A stretch of 64,000 bases of DNA from Salinibaculum sp. SYNS191 (GCF_037338445.1 NZ_CP147838.1:1054001-1118000); one strand, 5' to 3'; counted from the first letter of the stretch, positions 1 to 8,608 are shown. Translations and numbers: made by a program. The notes: a model not told the origin generated them from the letters alone.

Positions 1-466
1 GGCGCACCGGTCGCTGGTCAGCGAACGGACGCTGCTGATTGCACTGGGCGTGATGGACGTGCTGTTGCTCGCCTTCATCGTCGCCTCGCGGGGCGAGATG
101 ACCGGCCCCGTTCTCCCGATATGGCGGCGCGTGCTCGTCGCCGGGTTCGCCGTCACCGTCGCGGGGACGGCTGGCCTGGCGCTCGACCCGAACCAGGCCG
201 TGCTTACCGGCGTCGGCCTCTACGGCTGGGTAGCCCTCCCCGGTGTCGCCTACGTCCAGACCGGGCTGGCACACCCCCCGGGCCGCTACCGGCGGGTGTA
301 CCTGGCCGCGGCGGCCCTGTCGCTCGCCGGCGGCCTCGTCTACGCCGCGGGCCATATCGGGGGCATCGCACCGGAGACGACCACCGTCGCCGGACTCGCC
401 GTCGTCGGCGTCGGACAGACCGTCGGCATCGTCGCCGCGGCGGTCCAGAACACCGGCGGTCCGTGA
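1..466 (+). CDS. Membrane protein, 5'-truncated by window edge
   Basis: The reading frame is open from base 2, so the gene starts before the window; GTG at 50 or ATG at 53 are only internal candidates. The visible 154 residues hold about four hydrophobic segments separated by short Arg-containing loops, including one Pro-Gly-Arg-Tyr-Arg-Arg turn, and end at TGA 464-466. This looks like the last helices of a polytopic membrane protein. I do not recognise a family and see no catalytic motif. The next gene lies 334 bp away behind its own AT-rich upstream region, so the two are probably separate transcripts. Confidence 0.6.
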   Translation, partial: AHRSLVSERTLLIALGVMDVLLLAFIVASRGEMTGPVLPIWRRVLVAGFAVTVAGTAGLALDPNQAVLTGVGLYGWVALPGVAYVQTGLAHPPGRYRRVYLAAAALSLAGGLVYAAGHIGGIAPETTTVAGLAVVGVGQTVGIVAAAVQNTGGP

Positions 467-639
467 CACACCTACCCGATACGTAACACTTACCCACCGG
501 CGGACGACCGCTGGACAGAGTAAGCACTGTTAACGGACGGTATCGGCCGGCGTGACCGCTCTCCGGCGGGGCGCTCCTGTGGGCGTCACGACGAGTAAGC
601 CGTCTCTGCGAACGGCCCCCCGGGGAGTAACCATCTCGT

Positions 640-760
640 TCGGGACGAAATAATCACTTAAGTTATCTTTTACGCCTGAGTAAGCCCATCGAACTCCAAA
701 CGTGTAAAATTCGCCAGAAGAGTAATTGTACTCATACTAATTGGTTATTCGCAGGAACGT
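640..760 (+). promoter_or_regulatory. AT-rich upstream region of the glutamine-rich repeat gene pair
   Basis: The 334-bp gap 467-800 has no gene. Its middle (about 645-755) is much richer in A and T than its surroundings, with TATA-like stretches such as ATCACTTAAGTTATCTTTTA near 654 and AATTGGTTATTC near 738. These are the best promoter candidates for the gene at 801. The last 45 bases before the start are GC-rich, so this transcript would carry a 5' leader, unlike most genes here. The exact TATA box and start site cannot be fixed by eye. Confidence 0.4.
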
Positions 761-800
761 TGGCGTGCGCTCAGCGACCGGACGGTGAGCGCGGATAGGT

Positions 801-3002
801 ATGAGTTACGCACGCACAACCACACGAAAGATACTCGTCGTAATGTTGGCAGTCGGCCTCACGCTCAGTATGAGTATGAGCGGGGCCGCGCTGGGGCACA
901 CCTCAGCAGCGCCGTGTCCGCCGGAGAACAGCACCCAGTCGGGTGTCCAGACGGTCACATGGACCCAATCGCAGGACCAGACTGGGGCGAACAGCACACA
1001 GATTCAACAGGTAACCGGGTCGCAAATCCGCGTTCAGGACCAGTGCGGCCTGGAGAACGCCCAGACACAGAGTCAGTCCGGGGTCCTCCTGCAGGGTCAG
1101 GACCAGGACGCTGACGACAGCCTCCAGTCGCAGGGCCAGACCATCGGCCAGGACGCCGGTCAGGACCAGACTGGCGAGGAGAACGAGCAGGACCAGACCC
1201 AGGAGAGCGACCAGGAACAGGACCAGACCCAGATCGGTGAGAGCAACGAACAGCGCCAGGACCAGACGGTCGGTCTCGCCGCCGCCCAGGACCAGGTCGG
1301 GCTCTACAACGACCAGACGCAACTGCAGAGCGTCGCCCAGTTCCAGCAGCAGCTGCAGGACGCCATAGACAGCTTCATGCAGACTGCACAGCAGTCGACG
1401 CAGGTCGACGACCAGAGCCAGGCGGGCGAGGAGAACGACCAGAGCCAGCTCGACATCATCGAGCAGATTCAGAACGCCTTCCAGTACGGTGAGGCGAACG
1501 AGCAGACCCAATCACAGAGCGCCAGCCAGCTCAAGAGTCAGACGCAGGACGGCTACAACAACAACCAGGCACAGACCCAGGAGATAGACCAATCCCAGAC
1601 GCAGGAACAGTACGGTATCAACAACGTCCAGGACCAGACCCAGTCGCGCGAACAGCAGGCCCAGCAGGAGCAGGACGGCCGGTTCAGCTCCCAGGGCCAG
1701 GCGCAGGTGAGCGAGCAGGGTCAGGAGCAGACCCAGGACGCCGACAACAGCACGCAGGACCAGGAGCAGACGAGCACGCTCGACGGCGACCAGACGCAGG
1801 ACGCCAACTACAGCGAGCAGCGCCAGACCCAGATTGCCGACCAGTCGCAGGGTCAGGACCAGTCCGGCGAGTCCAACGAGCAGAGCCAGACTCAGGCCGA
1901 CGAGATGACGAGCGAGCAGAGTCAGGTCGGCGAGTACAACGACCAGGACCAGGACCAGGAGCTGACCCAGGAGCAGGGCCAGGACCAGTCCGGCGAGAAC
2001 AACAGCCAGTCTGCCGTGCAGGAGAGTACGCAGTCACAGGAAGAAACGCAGTCGGGCGCGTACAACGAGCAGACTCAGGAGCAGTCCACGGACCAGTTCC
2101 AGGAGCAGGACCAGTCGGCAGTCGAGAGTAGCCAGGTCCAGGACCAGGACGCGAACCAGCAACAGGACCAGGAACAGTACGGCGCGAACAACACGCAGAG
2201 CCAGACGGAGTCGGAGAGCCAGACGCAAACGCAGACGCAGACGGCCGACGACAGTAACCAGGCCCAGGGTCAGGACAGCGACCGCTCGCAGAGCCAGGAC
2301 CAGCTCGGCGAGAACAGCACGCAGTCCCAGACGCTGACCGACGACCAGGCCCAGACGCAGGACCAGGCCGGTGAGGACAACGACCAGACGCAGGAGCAGA
2401 ACAACGACCAGAGCCAGGGCCAGGACCAGGACGCGAGCGACAGCGACCAGGCCCAGAGCCTGACGAGCACGCAGAGCCAGACGGAGACCCAGGACGGTAA
2501 CGTCAGCACGCAGAGCCAGGAGCAGGACAACGACCAGACGATGAGCCAGGACCAGAGCGGCACGGAGAACGTCCAGAGCCAGGACGGCTCCGGCACGCAG
2601 GTCCAGGCGCAGGAGCAGACGGCTGACGATAGCACGCAGGGTCAGGGTCAGGCCAGCGACCAGGAGCAGGGCCAGACCCAGGAGGGTGACAGCAACACCC
2701 AGAGCCAGGAACAGTCCGACGCTCAGATCCAGAGCCAGACCCAGGACGGCGAGGACAACGAGCAGAGCCAGACCCAGGACAGCGAACAGGAGCAGGACCA
2801 GGACCAGGACGCCACGAACAGCGACCAGGACCAGAGCCAGACGACCAGCCAATCGCAGACCCAGACCCAGGAGGGCACGAACAACACTCAGACCCAGGAC
2901 CAGACCGCAGAGAGCGACCAGACCCAGGACCAGACCGGCGAGAACAACGAGCAGACCCAGAGTTCGGGTATCGTCCAGACGCAGGCGCAAAGCCAGGGAT
3001 AA
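801..3002 (+). CDS. Exported glutamine-rich 21-residue repeat protein (curlin-like repeat)
   Basis: 733 residues. Residues 1-33 form a signal peptide (positive ArgThrThrThrArgLys start, hydrophobic Ile-Leu-Val-Val core, small residues near the likely cleavage site); it lacks a clear Arg-Arg Tat motif, so Sec export is likelier. From about residue 56 to the end the protein is one array of about 32 units of exactly 21 residues. With Gly/Ala as position 1, Asn/Ser is at 4 and Gln at 6, 8, 10, 14, 16, 18 and 20. The run Q20-x-G1-x-x-N4-x-Q6-x-x-x-Q10 matches the curlin (CsgA) signature Q-x-G-x2-N-x-A-x3-Q except Gln for Ala. This suggests a stacked beta-solenoid with Gln/Asn ladders. No membrane anchor or PGF-CTERM is seen at the C-terminus. 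The next gene starts 30-50 bp downstream and carries the same repeat, so they probably form an operon. Amyloid formation is inferred, not shown. Confidence 0.8.
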   Translation: MSYARTTTRKILVVMLAVGLTLSMSMSGAALGHTSAAPCPPENSTQSGVQTVTWTQSQDQTGANSTQIQQVTGSQIRVQDQCGLENAQTQSQSGVLLQGQDQDADDSLQSQGQTIGQDAGQDQTGEENEQDQTQESDQEQDQTQIGESNEQRQDQTVGLAAAQDQVGLYNDQTQLQSVAQFQQQLQDAIDSFMQTAQQSTQVDDQSQAGEENDQSQLDIIEQIQNAFQYGEANEQTQSQSASQLKSQTQDGYNNNQAQTQEIDQSQTQEQYGINNVQDQTQSREQQAQQEQDGRFSSQGQAQVSEQGQEQTQDADNSTQDQEQTSTLDGDQTQDANYSEQRQTQIADQSQGQDQSGESNEQSQTQADEMTSEQSQVGEYNDQDQDQELTQEQGQDQSGENNSQSAVQESTQSQEETQSGAYNEQTQEQSTDQFQEQDQSAVESSQVQDQDANQQQDQEQYGANNTQSQTESESQTQTQTQTADDSNQAQGQDSDRSQSQDQLGENSTQSQTLTDDQAQTQDQAGEDNDQTQEQNNDQSQGQDQDASDSDQAQSLTSTQSQTETQDGNVSTQSQEQDNDQTMSQDQSGTENVQSQDGSGTQVQAQEQTADDSTQGQGQASDQEQGQTQEGDSNTQSQEQSDAQIQSQTQDGEDNEQSQTQDSEQEQDQDQDATNSDQDQSQTTSQSQTQTQEGTNNTQTQDQTAESDQTQDQTGENNEQTQSSGIVQTQAQSQG
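966..2999 (+). repeat. 63-bp coding tandem repeat array (about 32 units)
   Basis: The 21-residue protein unit corresponds to a 63-bp DNA period, held in register across the whole array: consecutive QxG/QxA positions are 21 residues apart in every one of the roughly 17 units I counted from residue 56 onward. CAG codons dominate, typically as GAC-CAG and AGC-CAG pairs. Units differ at the non-Gln positions, so the array is old rather than freshly amplified. Confidence 0.8.
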
Positions 3003-3050
3003 TCCACACCAGACAGTGGTAATCCCAGATTTATGTCAGGAATAAAAAAC

Positions 3051-5990
3051 ATGTACGCACGCACAACAGACACGCACCCGTACCTGGTGCTCGTGGCGAC
3101 GCTGCTCGTCACGGTCGGTCTCGTGTTCGCCGGCGGCCCGCTCGGGTCGCTCGGCGGCACCGCGGCCGACAACGCGGCCAGCACGTCGCTGGACGACGGC
3201 CTCCTCGGCCAGGCATCAGGGCTGGGGAGTTCCGACGACGGCGGCGCCGTCATCTCGCCACTCGCCGACGAGAACCCGGACGACGGCAGTGAGGAGAACG
3301 AGTTCGGCGAGCGCAACGAGCAATCCACCGACGACGACGGCGGCGAGAACTCGAACGACGAGTCGGGCTCCTCGGGCGACGAGGAAACCGACGACTCGAA
3401 CGACGACAGTTCGAGCGACGAGAGCGACGACAACTCGGACGACGGCAGTTCGAGCGACGACCAGACCGACCGCGAAGAGAACGAGTTCGACGACCGCAAC
3501 GAGCAGGACTCGGACGACTCAGACGACTCCGACGACTCGGATGACTCCGACGACTCGGATGACTCCGACGACTCGGATGACTCCGACGACTCCGGCAGTG
3601 CCAGCGACGGGTTCGTCGTCGAGCAGGGCGACACCTGCCGCGTCGTCGAACCGCTCGGCGACGGCTCCGAGAGCGTCGAGTCGTTCTACGACTACAGCCA
3701 GTCGACCGACTTCAGTTCGGCCGGCACGATGGACCTCCAGCGCCCCGACACCAGCCTCGTCTTCCTCTACGACGGGAGCGAGGGCCTGAGCCTCGTGTTC
3801 ATCCACGGGGCCTACCAGCAGGCGGGTGACGGCGGGTCCGTCTCCGTCACCGTCAGCGGGGTTCCCGGTTCGGCCGACTGGGCCGTCGAGGACGACCGGT
3901 ACGACGGTCCCACCTCGTACGACGAGTGGGAACGCAGCGCGGGTCAGCGCCAGGTCGACTGGACCTGGGCCGACCAGCGGACCGACGGGGGCGCACTCCG
4001 TGGGTTCGGCGACAGCCTCGACGTGACGGTCGACGCGCAGTTCAACGAGGACGCGAAGCTGTTCGGCCAGTACTACGACGGCACCGTCGAGGAGTGGCAG
4101 CTACTCTCGGGCGACAGCTCGAACCCCGACCGGGAGACGCTGTCGATGACCGAGCAGCTGACGATTCGCACCGGCTCCTGCGGTGACGCCGGCGACGGCA
4201 CCGACGGCTCCGACGGCTCTGACGGCACCGACGGCTCCGACGGCACCGACGATTCGGACGACGAGTCGGATGAGAGCTGGGACGGTCGGCCACACGACAA
4301 GACCGGCCAGAACCGCAGCCAGGACGCGAGCCACGACCAGTCCCAGAGCCAGTCCGGGATGAACAACGACCAGGACCAGTCACAGCGGAGCCTGGTCGGA
4401 CAGACCCAGAGCCAGGACGCGACCGACAGCTACCAGAACCAGGACCAGACGGTCCGCAAGACCCAGTCACAGGACCAGAGCGGCTACGACAACGACCAGG
4501 TCCAGCGCCAGACGAGCGAGCAGTTCCAGCGCCAGAGTCAGTCGGGCGCGAACAACTACCAGAACCAGTCGCAGTGGGCCCACAGCGACCAGACGCAGGA
4601 CCAGAACGGGACCGACAGCGACCAGGCACAGGCACAGAACGCCGAACAGACCGGGACGAACGTCCAGGACGCGACGAACAGCGACCAGAAGGCGGTCCAG
4701 ACCTCCGACCAGGAGCAGGACCAGACCCAGGACGCTGACCGTAGCGACCAGGAACAGTCCCAGGACGCCGACCAGGACGCCAGTCAGCGCCAGACGGGCG
4801 ACGACAACCGGCAGTACCAGTCCCAGGACAGCGAACAGGACAACACTGCCGAGCAGGCCGGCGACGACGTGACCCAGGACCAGGACCAGACGGTCGAGCA
4901 GGACAGCAGTCAGCGCCAGTCGGGCACTGACAACGAGCAACGCAAGACCCAGGAGAACGACCAGTCCCAGGAGCACGTCCAGGATGCCGACGACAGCGTC
5001 CAGACGAGCAGTCAGGACGCCACGCAGGAGGAGACGCAGCGACAGTCCGGCACCGACAACGACCAGGACCAGGACCAGGCCAACGAGCAGAACGCCGCCG
5101 GCGACCAGTCCGGGTCGAACAACGAGCAGGACGGCTCGCAGGACACCGCACAGGACCAGTCCCAGACCCAGACGGGGACTGACAACGAGCAGGACCAGTC
5201 GCAGATAACGGACCAGGACCGCGAGCAGAGCCAGTCCGGCGACGACAGCGAGCAGAGCCAGGACCAGGACAGCGAGCAGGACCAGTCCCAGAGCCAGTCC
5301 GGCGAGGACAGCAGGCAGGACCAGTCACAGCTGGTCGAGCAGAGCGCCGCGCAGGACCAGTCGGCCGACGACGCCTCGCAGGAGCAGGACCAGACGGCGG
5401 ACCAGGACCAGACGCAGTCCCAGTCCGGCGACGACAGCTACCAGAACCAGGACCAGGAAGCCTCGCAGGACCAGGACAGTGACGGCGACAGCGGGAGCCA
5501 GTCACAGTCCACCGACCAGGACCAGCGCCAGGTCCAGGTCGGCGACGACAGCTCGCAGACCCAGAGCCAGTCCAGCACCCAGGACCAGAACGGTGACGGC
5601 ACCGACGGCTCGACGAGCGAGCAGACGCAGTCCAGCTCCGGCTCCGGCGGCCAGGGCCAGGCACAGTCGCAGGCGACCACCAGCACCGACGGCAACGACG
5701 TCCACGTCGACGTGCAGGTGGGCGTGCAGGTCCAGGCCGGCGACCAGGTCCACGAACACACCGTCGAGGCCGGCACCCCCGACGACGGTGACGGTGCGGA
5801 CAAGATAGTCCAGAACCAGGTGCAGGTTCAGGTCGGCGACAACCTGAGCCAGTCGCAGACGCAGACGACCGACCAGGCCACCAGCGGCGACGAGCAGGAC
5901 ATCAAGCAGAACCAGGTGCAGGTCCAGGTCGGCGACAACAGCACGCAGAGTCAGACCCAGACTGCGAACCAGACGCAGGCTGGCGCCTGA
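3051..5990 (+). CDS. Exported protein: acidic linker, Cys-bracketed domain and curlin-like Gln repeats
   Basis: 979 residues from ATG 3051; an in-frame ATG at 3033 would add six. I prefer 3051 because MetTyrAlaArgThrThr there mirrors MetSerTyrAlaArgThrThr of the upstream gene and an AGGA lies about 9 nt before it. Order: signal peptide (about 10-35), Asp/Ser/Glu-rich linker with an Asp-Asp-Ser tract (about 80-185), a folded-looking domain (about 185-380) bounded by one Cys near each end, a Gly-Thr-Asp-Gly-Ser spacer, then about 26 units of the same 21-residue Gln repeat to the C-terminus, the last ones rich in Val-Gln-Val-Gln-Val. The middle domain resembles one I have seen in other haloarchaeal surface proteins but cannot name. 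Probably a surface or matrix partner of the 801-3002 product, perhaps its anchor or nucleator; that role is inference. Confidence 0.75.
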   Translation: MYARTTDTHPYLVLVATLLVTVGLVFAGGPLGSLGGTAADNAASTSLDDGLLGQASGLGSSDDGGAVISPLADENPDDGSEENEFGERNEQSTDDDGGENSNDESGSSGDEETDDSNDDSSSDESDDNSDDGSSSDDQTDREENEFDDRNEQDSDDSDDSDDSDDSDDSDDSDDSDDSDDSGSASDGFVVEQGDTCRVVEPLGDGSESVESFYDYSQSTDFSSAGTMDLQRPDTSLVFLYDGSEGLSLVFIHGAYQQAGDGGSVSVTVSGVPGSADWAVEDDRYDGPTSYDEWERSAGQRQVDWTWADQRTDGGALRGFGDSLDVTVDAQFNEDAKLFGQYYDGTVEEWQLLSGDSSNPDRETLSMTEQLTIRTGSCGDAGDGTDGSDGSDGTDGSDGTDDSDDESDESWDGRPHDKTGQNRSQDASHDQSQSQSGMNNDQDQSQRSLVGQTQSQDATDSYQNQDQTVRKTQSQDQSGYDNDQVQRQTSEQFQRQSQSGANNYQNQSQWAHSDQTQDQNGTDSDQAQAQNAEQTGTNVQDATNSDQKAVQTSDQEQDQTQDADRSDQEQSQDADQDASQRQTGDDNRQYQSQDSEQDNTAEQAGDDVTQDQDQTVEQDSSQRQSGTDNEQRKTQENDQSQEHVQDADDSVQTSSQDATQEETQRQSGTDNDQDQDQANEQNAAGDQSGSNNEQDGSQDTAQDQSQTQTGTDNEQDQSQITDQDREQSQSGDDSEQSQDQDSEQDQSQSQSGEDSRQDQSQLVEQSAAQDQSADDASQEQDQTADQDQTQSQSGDDSYQNQDQEASQDQDSDGDSGSQSQSTDQDQRQVQVGDDSSQTQSQSSTQDQNGDGTDGSTSEQTQSSSGSGGQGQAQSQATTSTDGNDVHVDVQVGVQVQAGDQVHEHTVEAGTPDDGDGADKIVQNQVQVQVGDNLSQSQTQTTDQATSGDEQDIKQNQVQVQVGDNSTQSQTQTANQTQAGA
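3511..3594 (+). repeat. Asp-Asp-Ser encoding tandem repeat
   Basis: Short direct repeats of 9/18 bp (GACGACTCGGATGACTCC type) encode an uninterrupted Asp-Asp-Ser tract in the linker of the second Gln-repeat protein. Such tracts behave as extended, highly charged spacers in halophile surface proteins. The near identity of the units suggests recent slippage. Confidence 0.7.
4300..5985 (+). repeat. Second 63-bp Gln-repeat array
   Basis: The same 21-residue unit as in the upstream gene: Gly/Ala at 1, Asn/Ser at 4, and Gln at 6, 8, 10, 14-18 and 20. Successive units I aligned from about residue 430 keep the 21-residue spacing. Several units replace Gln with Ala, Thr or Asn, so this array is less regular than the first. 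The last 100 residues shift toward Gln-Val alternation. Confidence 0.75.
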
Positions 5991-6070
5991 CCACTATCGA
6001 CACACGCTCACTTTCTTTCGGACTCGCCCCGCCAGTGGCGACGCCGCCAGCGCGACAGGAGACTCTGGCG

Positions 6071-6916
6071 TCAGATGCCCAGACCGGCGTGCCAGGCGTC
6101 CGCGCCGGTCTCGTCGACGCGCTCGTCCATCGCCGCGAGTTTGGCGACGGCGAGGCTGGCGGTGCGCGCCGCGCGGCGCTCGCCCTCGACGCGGAACTCG
6201 CCGGTCGTCCGGTCGGCGTAGACAGTACACACCGCGCCGGCCCGCAGACCGTAGACGTTCGCCAGCGTCAGAATCGCCGACGCCTCCATCTCGAAGTTCA
6301 ACACGCCGGCGGCTTTCAGCTCCTCGATGTCCTCGGTCGCGCCGCGTGCGCGGAAGCCCTCGAACCCCTCGCGGCTCTGCCCGGCGTAGAAGGAGTCAGT
6401 CGAGGCGGTGAGGCCCACGTGGTAGTCGTAGCCCAGTTCCTCGGCGGCCGCCGCGAGCGCGGCGACGACAGCGTGGTCCGCGACGGCGGGGTAGTCCTCG
6501 CGGACGTACTCCGAACTGGTCCCCTCCTGGCGCACCGCGCCGGAGGTGATTATCAGGTCGCCGATGTCCGTCTCCTCCTGGATGGCCCCGCAGGAGCCGA
6601 CGCGGAGGAACGTGTCCGCGCCGACGCGGGCCAGTTCCTCGACGGCGATGGCCGCCGACGGGGAGCCGATGCCGGTCGAGGTGACGGAGATGGGCGTGTC
6701 GTCGTAGGTGCCCGTCGCCGTGCGGTACTCCCGGTGTTCGGCGACCACCGCCGCGTCGTCCCACTCGTCGGTGACCTTCGGGACGCGCTCGGGGTCACCC
6801 GGCAGGAGGACGCTGTCGGCCACGTCGCCGCTGGCCACTTCGAGGTGGTACTGCTCGTCTTCGCGTGGGTCTTCTGCACCCGCGCCGTCCGGGGCGTCGC
6901 CAGCGTCCCCGCTCAT
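6071..6916 (-). CDS. udp: Uridine phosphorylase (PNP/UDP family)
   Basis: 281 residues. Catalyses phosphorolysis of uridine to uracil and ribose 1-phosphate in the cytoplasm. After an acidic N-terminal extension of about 25 residues comes LeuLeuProGlyAspProGluArg (phosphate-binding region of nucleoside phosphorylases), then the ThrGlyIleGlySerPro segment, the GlySerCysGly segment, and the conserved AsnPheGluMetGluAlaSerAla substrate-site motif near residue 220. The start ATG overlaps the stop of the upstream cytidine deaminase gene (ATGA, 6913-6916), so the two are translationally coupled. Deaminase then phosphorylase gives a cytidine to uridine to uracil salvage route. A narrower substrate choice within the family cannot be fixed by eye. 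Confidence 0.9.
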   Translation of the reverse strand: MSGDAGDAPDGAGAEDPREDEQYHLEVASGDVADSVLLPGDPERVPKVTDEWDDAAVVAEHREYRTATGTYDDTPISVTSTGIGSPSAAIAVEELARVGADTFLRVGSCGAIQEETDIGDLIITSGAVRQEGTSSEYVREDYPAVADHAVVAALAAAAEELGYDYHVGLTASTDSFYAGQSREGFEGFRARGATEDIEELKAAGVLNFEMEASAILTLANVYGLRAGAVCTVYADRTTGEFRVEGERRAARTASLAVAKLAAMDERVDETGADAWHAGLGI

Positions 6917-7317
6917 GGCTCGACCCCCAGCGTCCCCGGACTGATTGTGTCCGGGATGAGGTCCCCGAGGCGATACGTAGTCGCCTCGTCGCCATCATCG
7001 CCCCCGTCGCAGTACACGGGAACGTTTTCGTCGCAGAACTCCGCGAGGGTCTGGCGACACATCCCGCAGGGGGTCACCCCGTCGCGGGCCGCCGAGGTCA
7101 CGGCGACGGCGTCGAACGAGCGGTGTCCGTCGCTGACGGCCTTTCCGACGGCCACCTCCTCGGCGTGGAGGCTGTTGGAGTAGTTCGCGTTCTCGACGTT
7201 ACAGCCGGTGTAGACGGTGCCGTCGGCCGTCCGCAGCGCCGCGCCGACGGCGTACTCCGAGTAGGGGGCGTAGGCGCTGTCGACGGCGTCGCGGGCGGCC
7301 TCGACCAGGTCGTGCAT
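6913..7317 (-). CDS. cdd: Cytidine deaminase
   Basis: 134 residues, the usual length of the small tetrameric enzyme. Hydrolytic deamination of cytidine/deoxycytidine. His51-Ala-Glu53 and Pro-Cys84-Gly-Met-Cys87 supply the catalytic Glu and the zinc ligands; TyrAlaProTyrSer and GlyCysAsnValGluAsn are further family hallmarks. The frame is open far upstream, but ATG at 7317 gives a start matching the family. First gene of a cdd-udp pair with an ATGA overlap; the divergent gene begins 112 bp away. Confidence 0.93.
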   Translation of the reverse strand: MHDLVEAARDAVDSAYAPYSEYAVGAALRTADGTVYTGCNVENANYSNSLHAEEVAVGKAVSDGHRSFDAVAVTSAARDGVTPCGMCRQTLAEFCDENVPVYCDGGDDGDEATTYRLGDLIPDTISPGTLGVEP

Positions 7318-7429
7318 GTGCGCGGCGACGGCCGGCGGCGGGAAATAGCCACCGCCCGCGGCGGCCGAACGGCCGGGAATGGCGACCGTCGCCGTGTGAC
7401 TCAAGCACACACAGGTCCAACGGAGGGGT

Positions 7430-8503
7430 GTGTCCCCCAGCCGTCTCGACAGACTCGCACCGCCGGCGCGACTCGTCGACTGGTCCATCCTGACGCTGGT
7501 CGCGCTGGAGGTCGGCTCCGGTCTCGTGAGCCTCGTCGCGGGCACGCCCGACTGGGGCTGGCTGTTCGTCGTCCACTCCGTCGGCGGCGTGACGCTGCTC
7601 GTCATGCTGTTCTTCAAGTTCCGGCGCGTCCGCCCGCGGGTGACGAAGCGGTCGCTGTGGGACGGCGGGACCCCGGTGTCGATACTGCTGGGAACGCTCG
7701 CGCTCGCTGCCTTCGTCACCGGGACAATATGGGCGCTGACCGGCGTCGTCCGCATCGGGCGGTACACGCTGCTGACCGTCCACATGGTGCTGGGTGTGCT
7801 GGTCGTGCCGGTCCTGCTGTGGCACCTCCGGCACCGCTTTCGCTGGCCGAATCGACGGACCGTCGACGGCCGTCGGGAGGCCATCCGCTTCACCGCCCTC
7901 GTCGGGTTCGGGGCCGTAACCTGGCGGTTGAAGGAGGTCGCGAGCAGCCTGGTCGGCCTGGCGGGTGCGGACCGCCGGTTCACCGGGTCGACCGACGCCG
8001 AAGGGGAGGGAAACGACTTCCCGGTCACCTCGTGGGTCGCCGACGACCCCGACCCCGTCGACGTGGCGGACTGGTCGCTGGCGGTCGACGGCGAGGTCGA
8101 GCGCGCCCTGGCGTTCGACTACGGCGACCTGACCGGCGTCGGCGACAGCGAGCGGCGGGCGCTACTGGACTGCACCAGCGGCTGGTACGCCGAGCGCGAC
8201 TGGCGGGGCGTCCGCGTCGGCGACCTGCTGGCCGAAACCGGCACGACCGACGCGGCGCGGTGGGTCCGCTTCGTCTCGGTGACCGGCTACCGCTGGAGCC
8301 TGCCAATCGAGGAGGCGCAGGACGCACTGCTGGCGACACACGTCGACGGGCAGCGCCTGACCCACGGCCACGGCGCACCGCTGCGACTGGTTGCGCCCGG
8401 CCGTCGCGGCTTCCAGTGGGTGAAGTGGGTCGAGCGCGTCGACGTGACCCGCTCGCAGGACCTCGGGCAGTGGATTGCCATCTTCGTCAGCGGATTCGAC
8501 TAG
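7430..8503 (+). CDS. Molybdopterin-dependent oxidoreductase with N-terminal transmembrane domain
   Basis: 357 residues from GTG 7430, preceded closely by GGAGG. Residues 15-150 form four hydrophobic helices with His residues resembling a cytochrome-b-type membrane domain. Residues about 190-355 match the sulfite-oxidase/MsrP-type molybdopterin domain, with the probable Mo-ligand Cys in LeuLeuAspCysThrSerGlyTrpTyr (near 245), followed by ValArgValGlyAspLeuLeu and a C-terminal GlyPheGlnTrpValLysTrpVal stretch. MsrP and its membrane haem partner MsrQ are separate proteins in bacteria; here both parts sit on one chain. The substrate (methionine sulfoxide, sulfite or other) is unknown. It stands alone, divergent from cdd. 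Confidence 0.75.
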   Translation: MSPSRLDRLAPPARLVDWSILTLVALEVGSGLVSLVAGTPDWGWLFVVHSVGGVTLLVMLFFKFRRVRPRVTKRSLWDGGTPVSILLGTLALAAFVTGTIWALTGVVRIGRYTLLTVHMVLGVLVVPVLLWHLRHRFRWPNRRTVDGRREAIRFTALVGFGAVTWRLKEVASSLVGLAGADRRFTGSTDAEGEGNDFPVTSWVADDPDPVDVADWSLAVDGEVERALAFDYGDLTGVGDSERRALLDCTSGWYAERDWRGVRVGDLLAETGTTDAARWVRFVSVTGYRWSLPIEEAQDALLATHVDGQRLTHGHGAPLRLVAPGRRGFQWVKWVERVDVTRSQDLGQWIAIFVSGFD

Positions 8504-8608
8504 GGAGTGCCAGTGGCGTCGATAAGAACAAGAAAGGCCCCGCCCGTGTCTGCTGGGGAACGGGTCTAGACAGGAGTGGTTGTTCTGGCCTCGTGAAACC
8601 CGGGAGCC

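Noticed and set aside
903..1511. Long minus-strand open frames rich in Leu/Val opposite the Gln-repeat genes (also 2034-2990, 4042-5664, 4467-4976)
   Set aside because: They are mirror images of the CAG-rich repeats (CTG read as Leu), with no start context and repeat-derived composition.
966..2999. 63-bp repeats as a possible CRISPR or satellite
   Set aside because: Strict codon register and protein-level conservation of Gln/Gly/Asn show a coding array.
801..5990. Gln-rich proteins as simple low-complexity or prion-like tracts
   Set aside because: The exact 21-residue spacing and fixed Gly/Asn positions are too regular for random low complexity.
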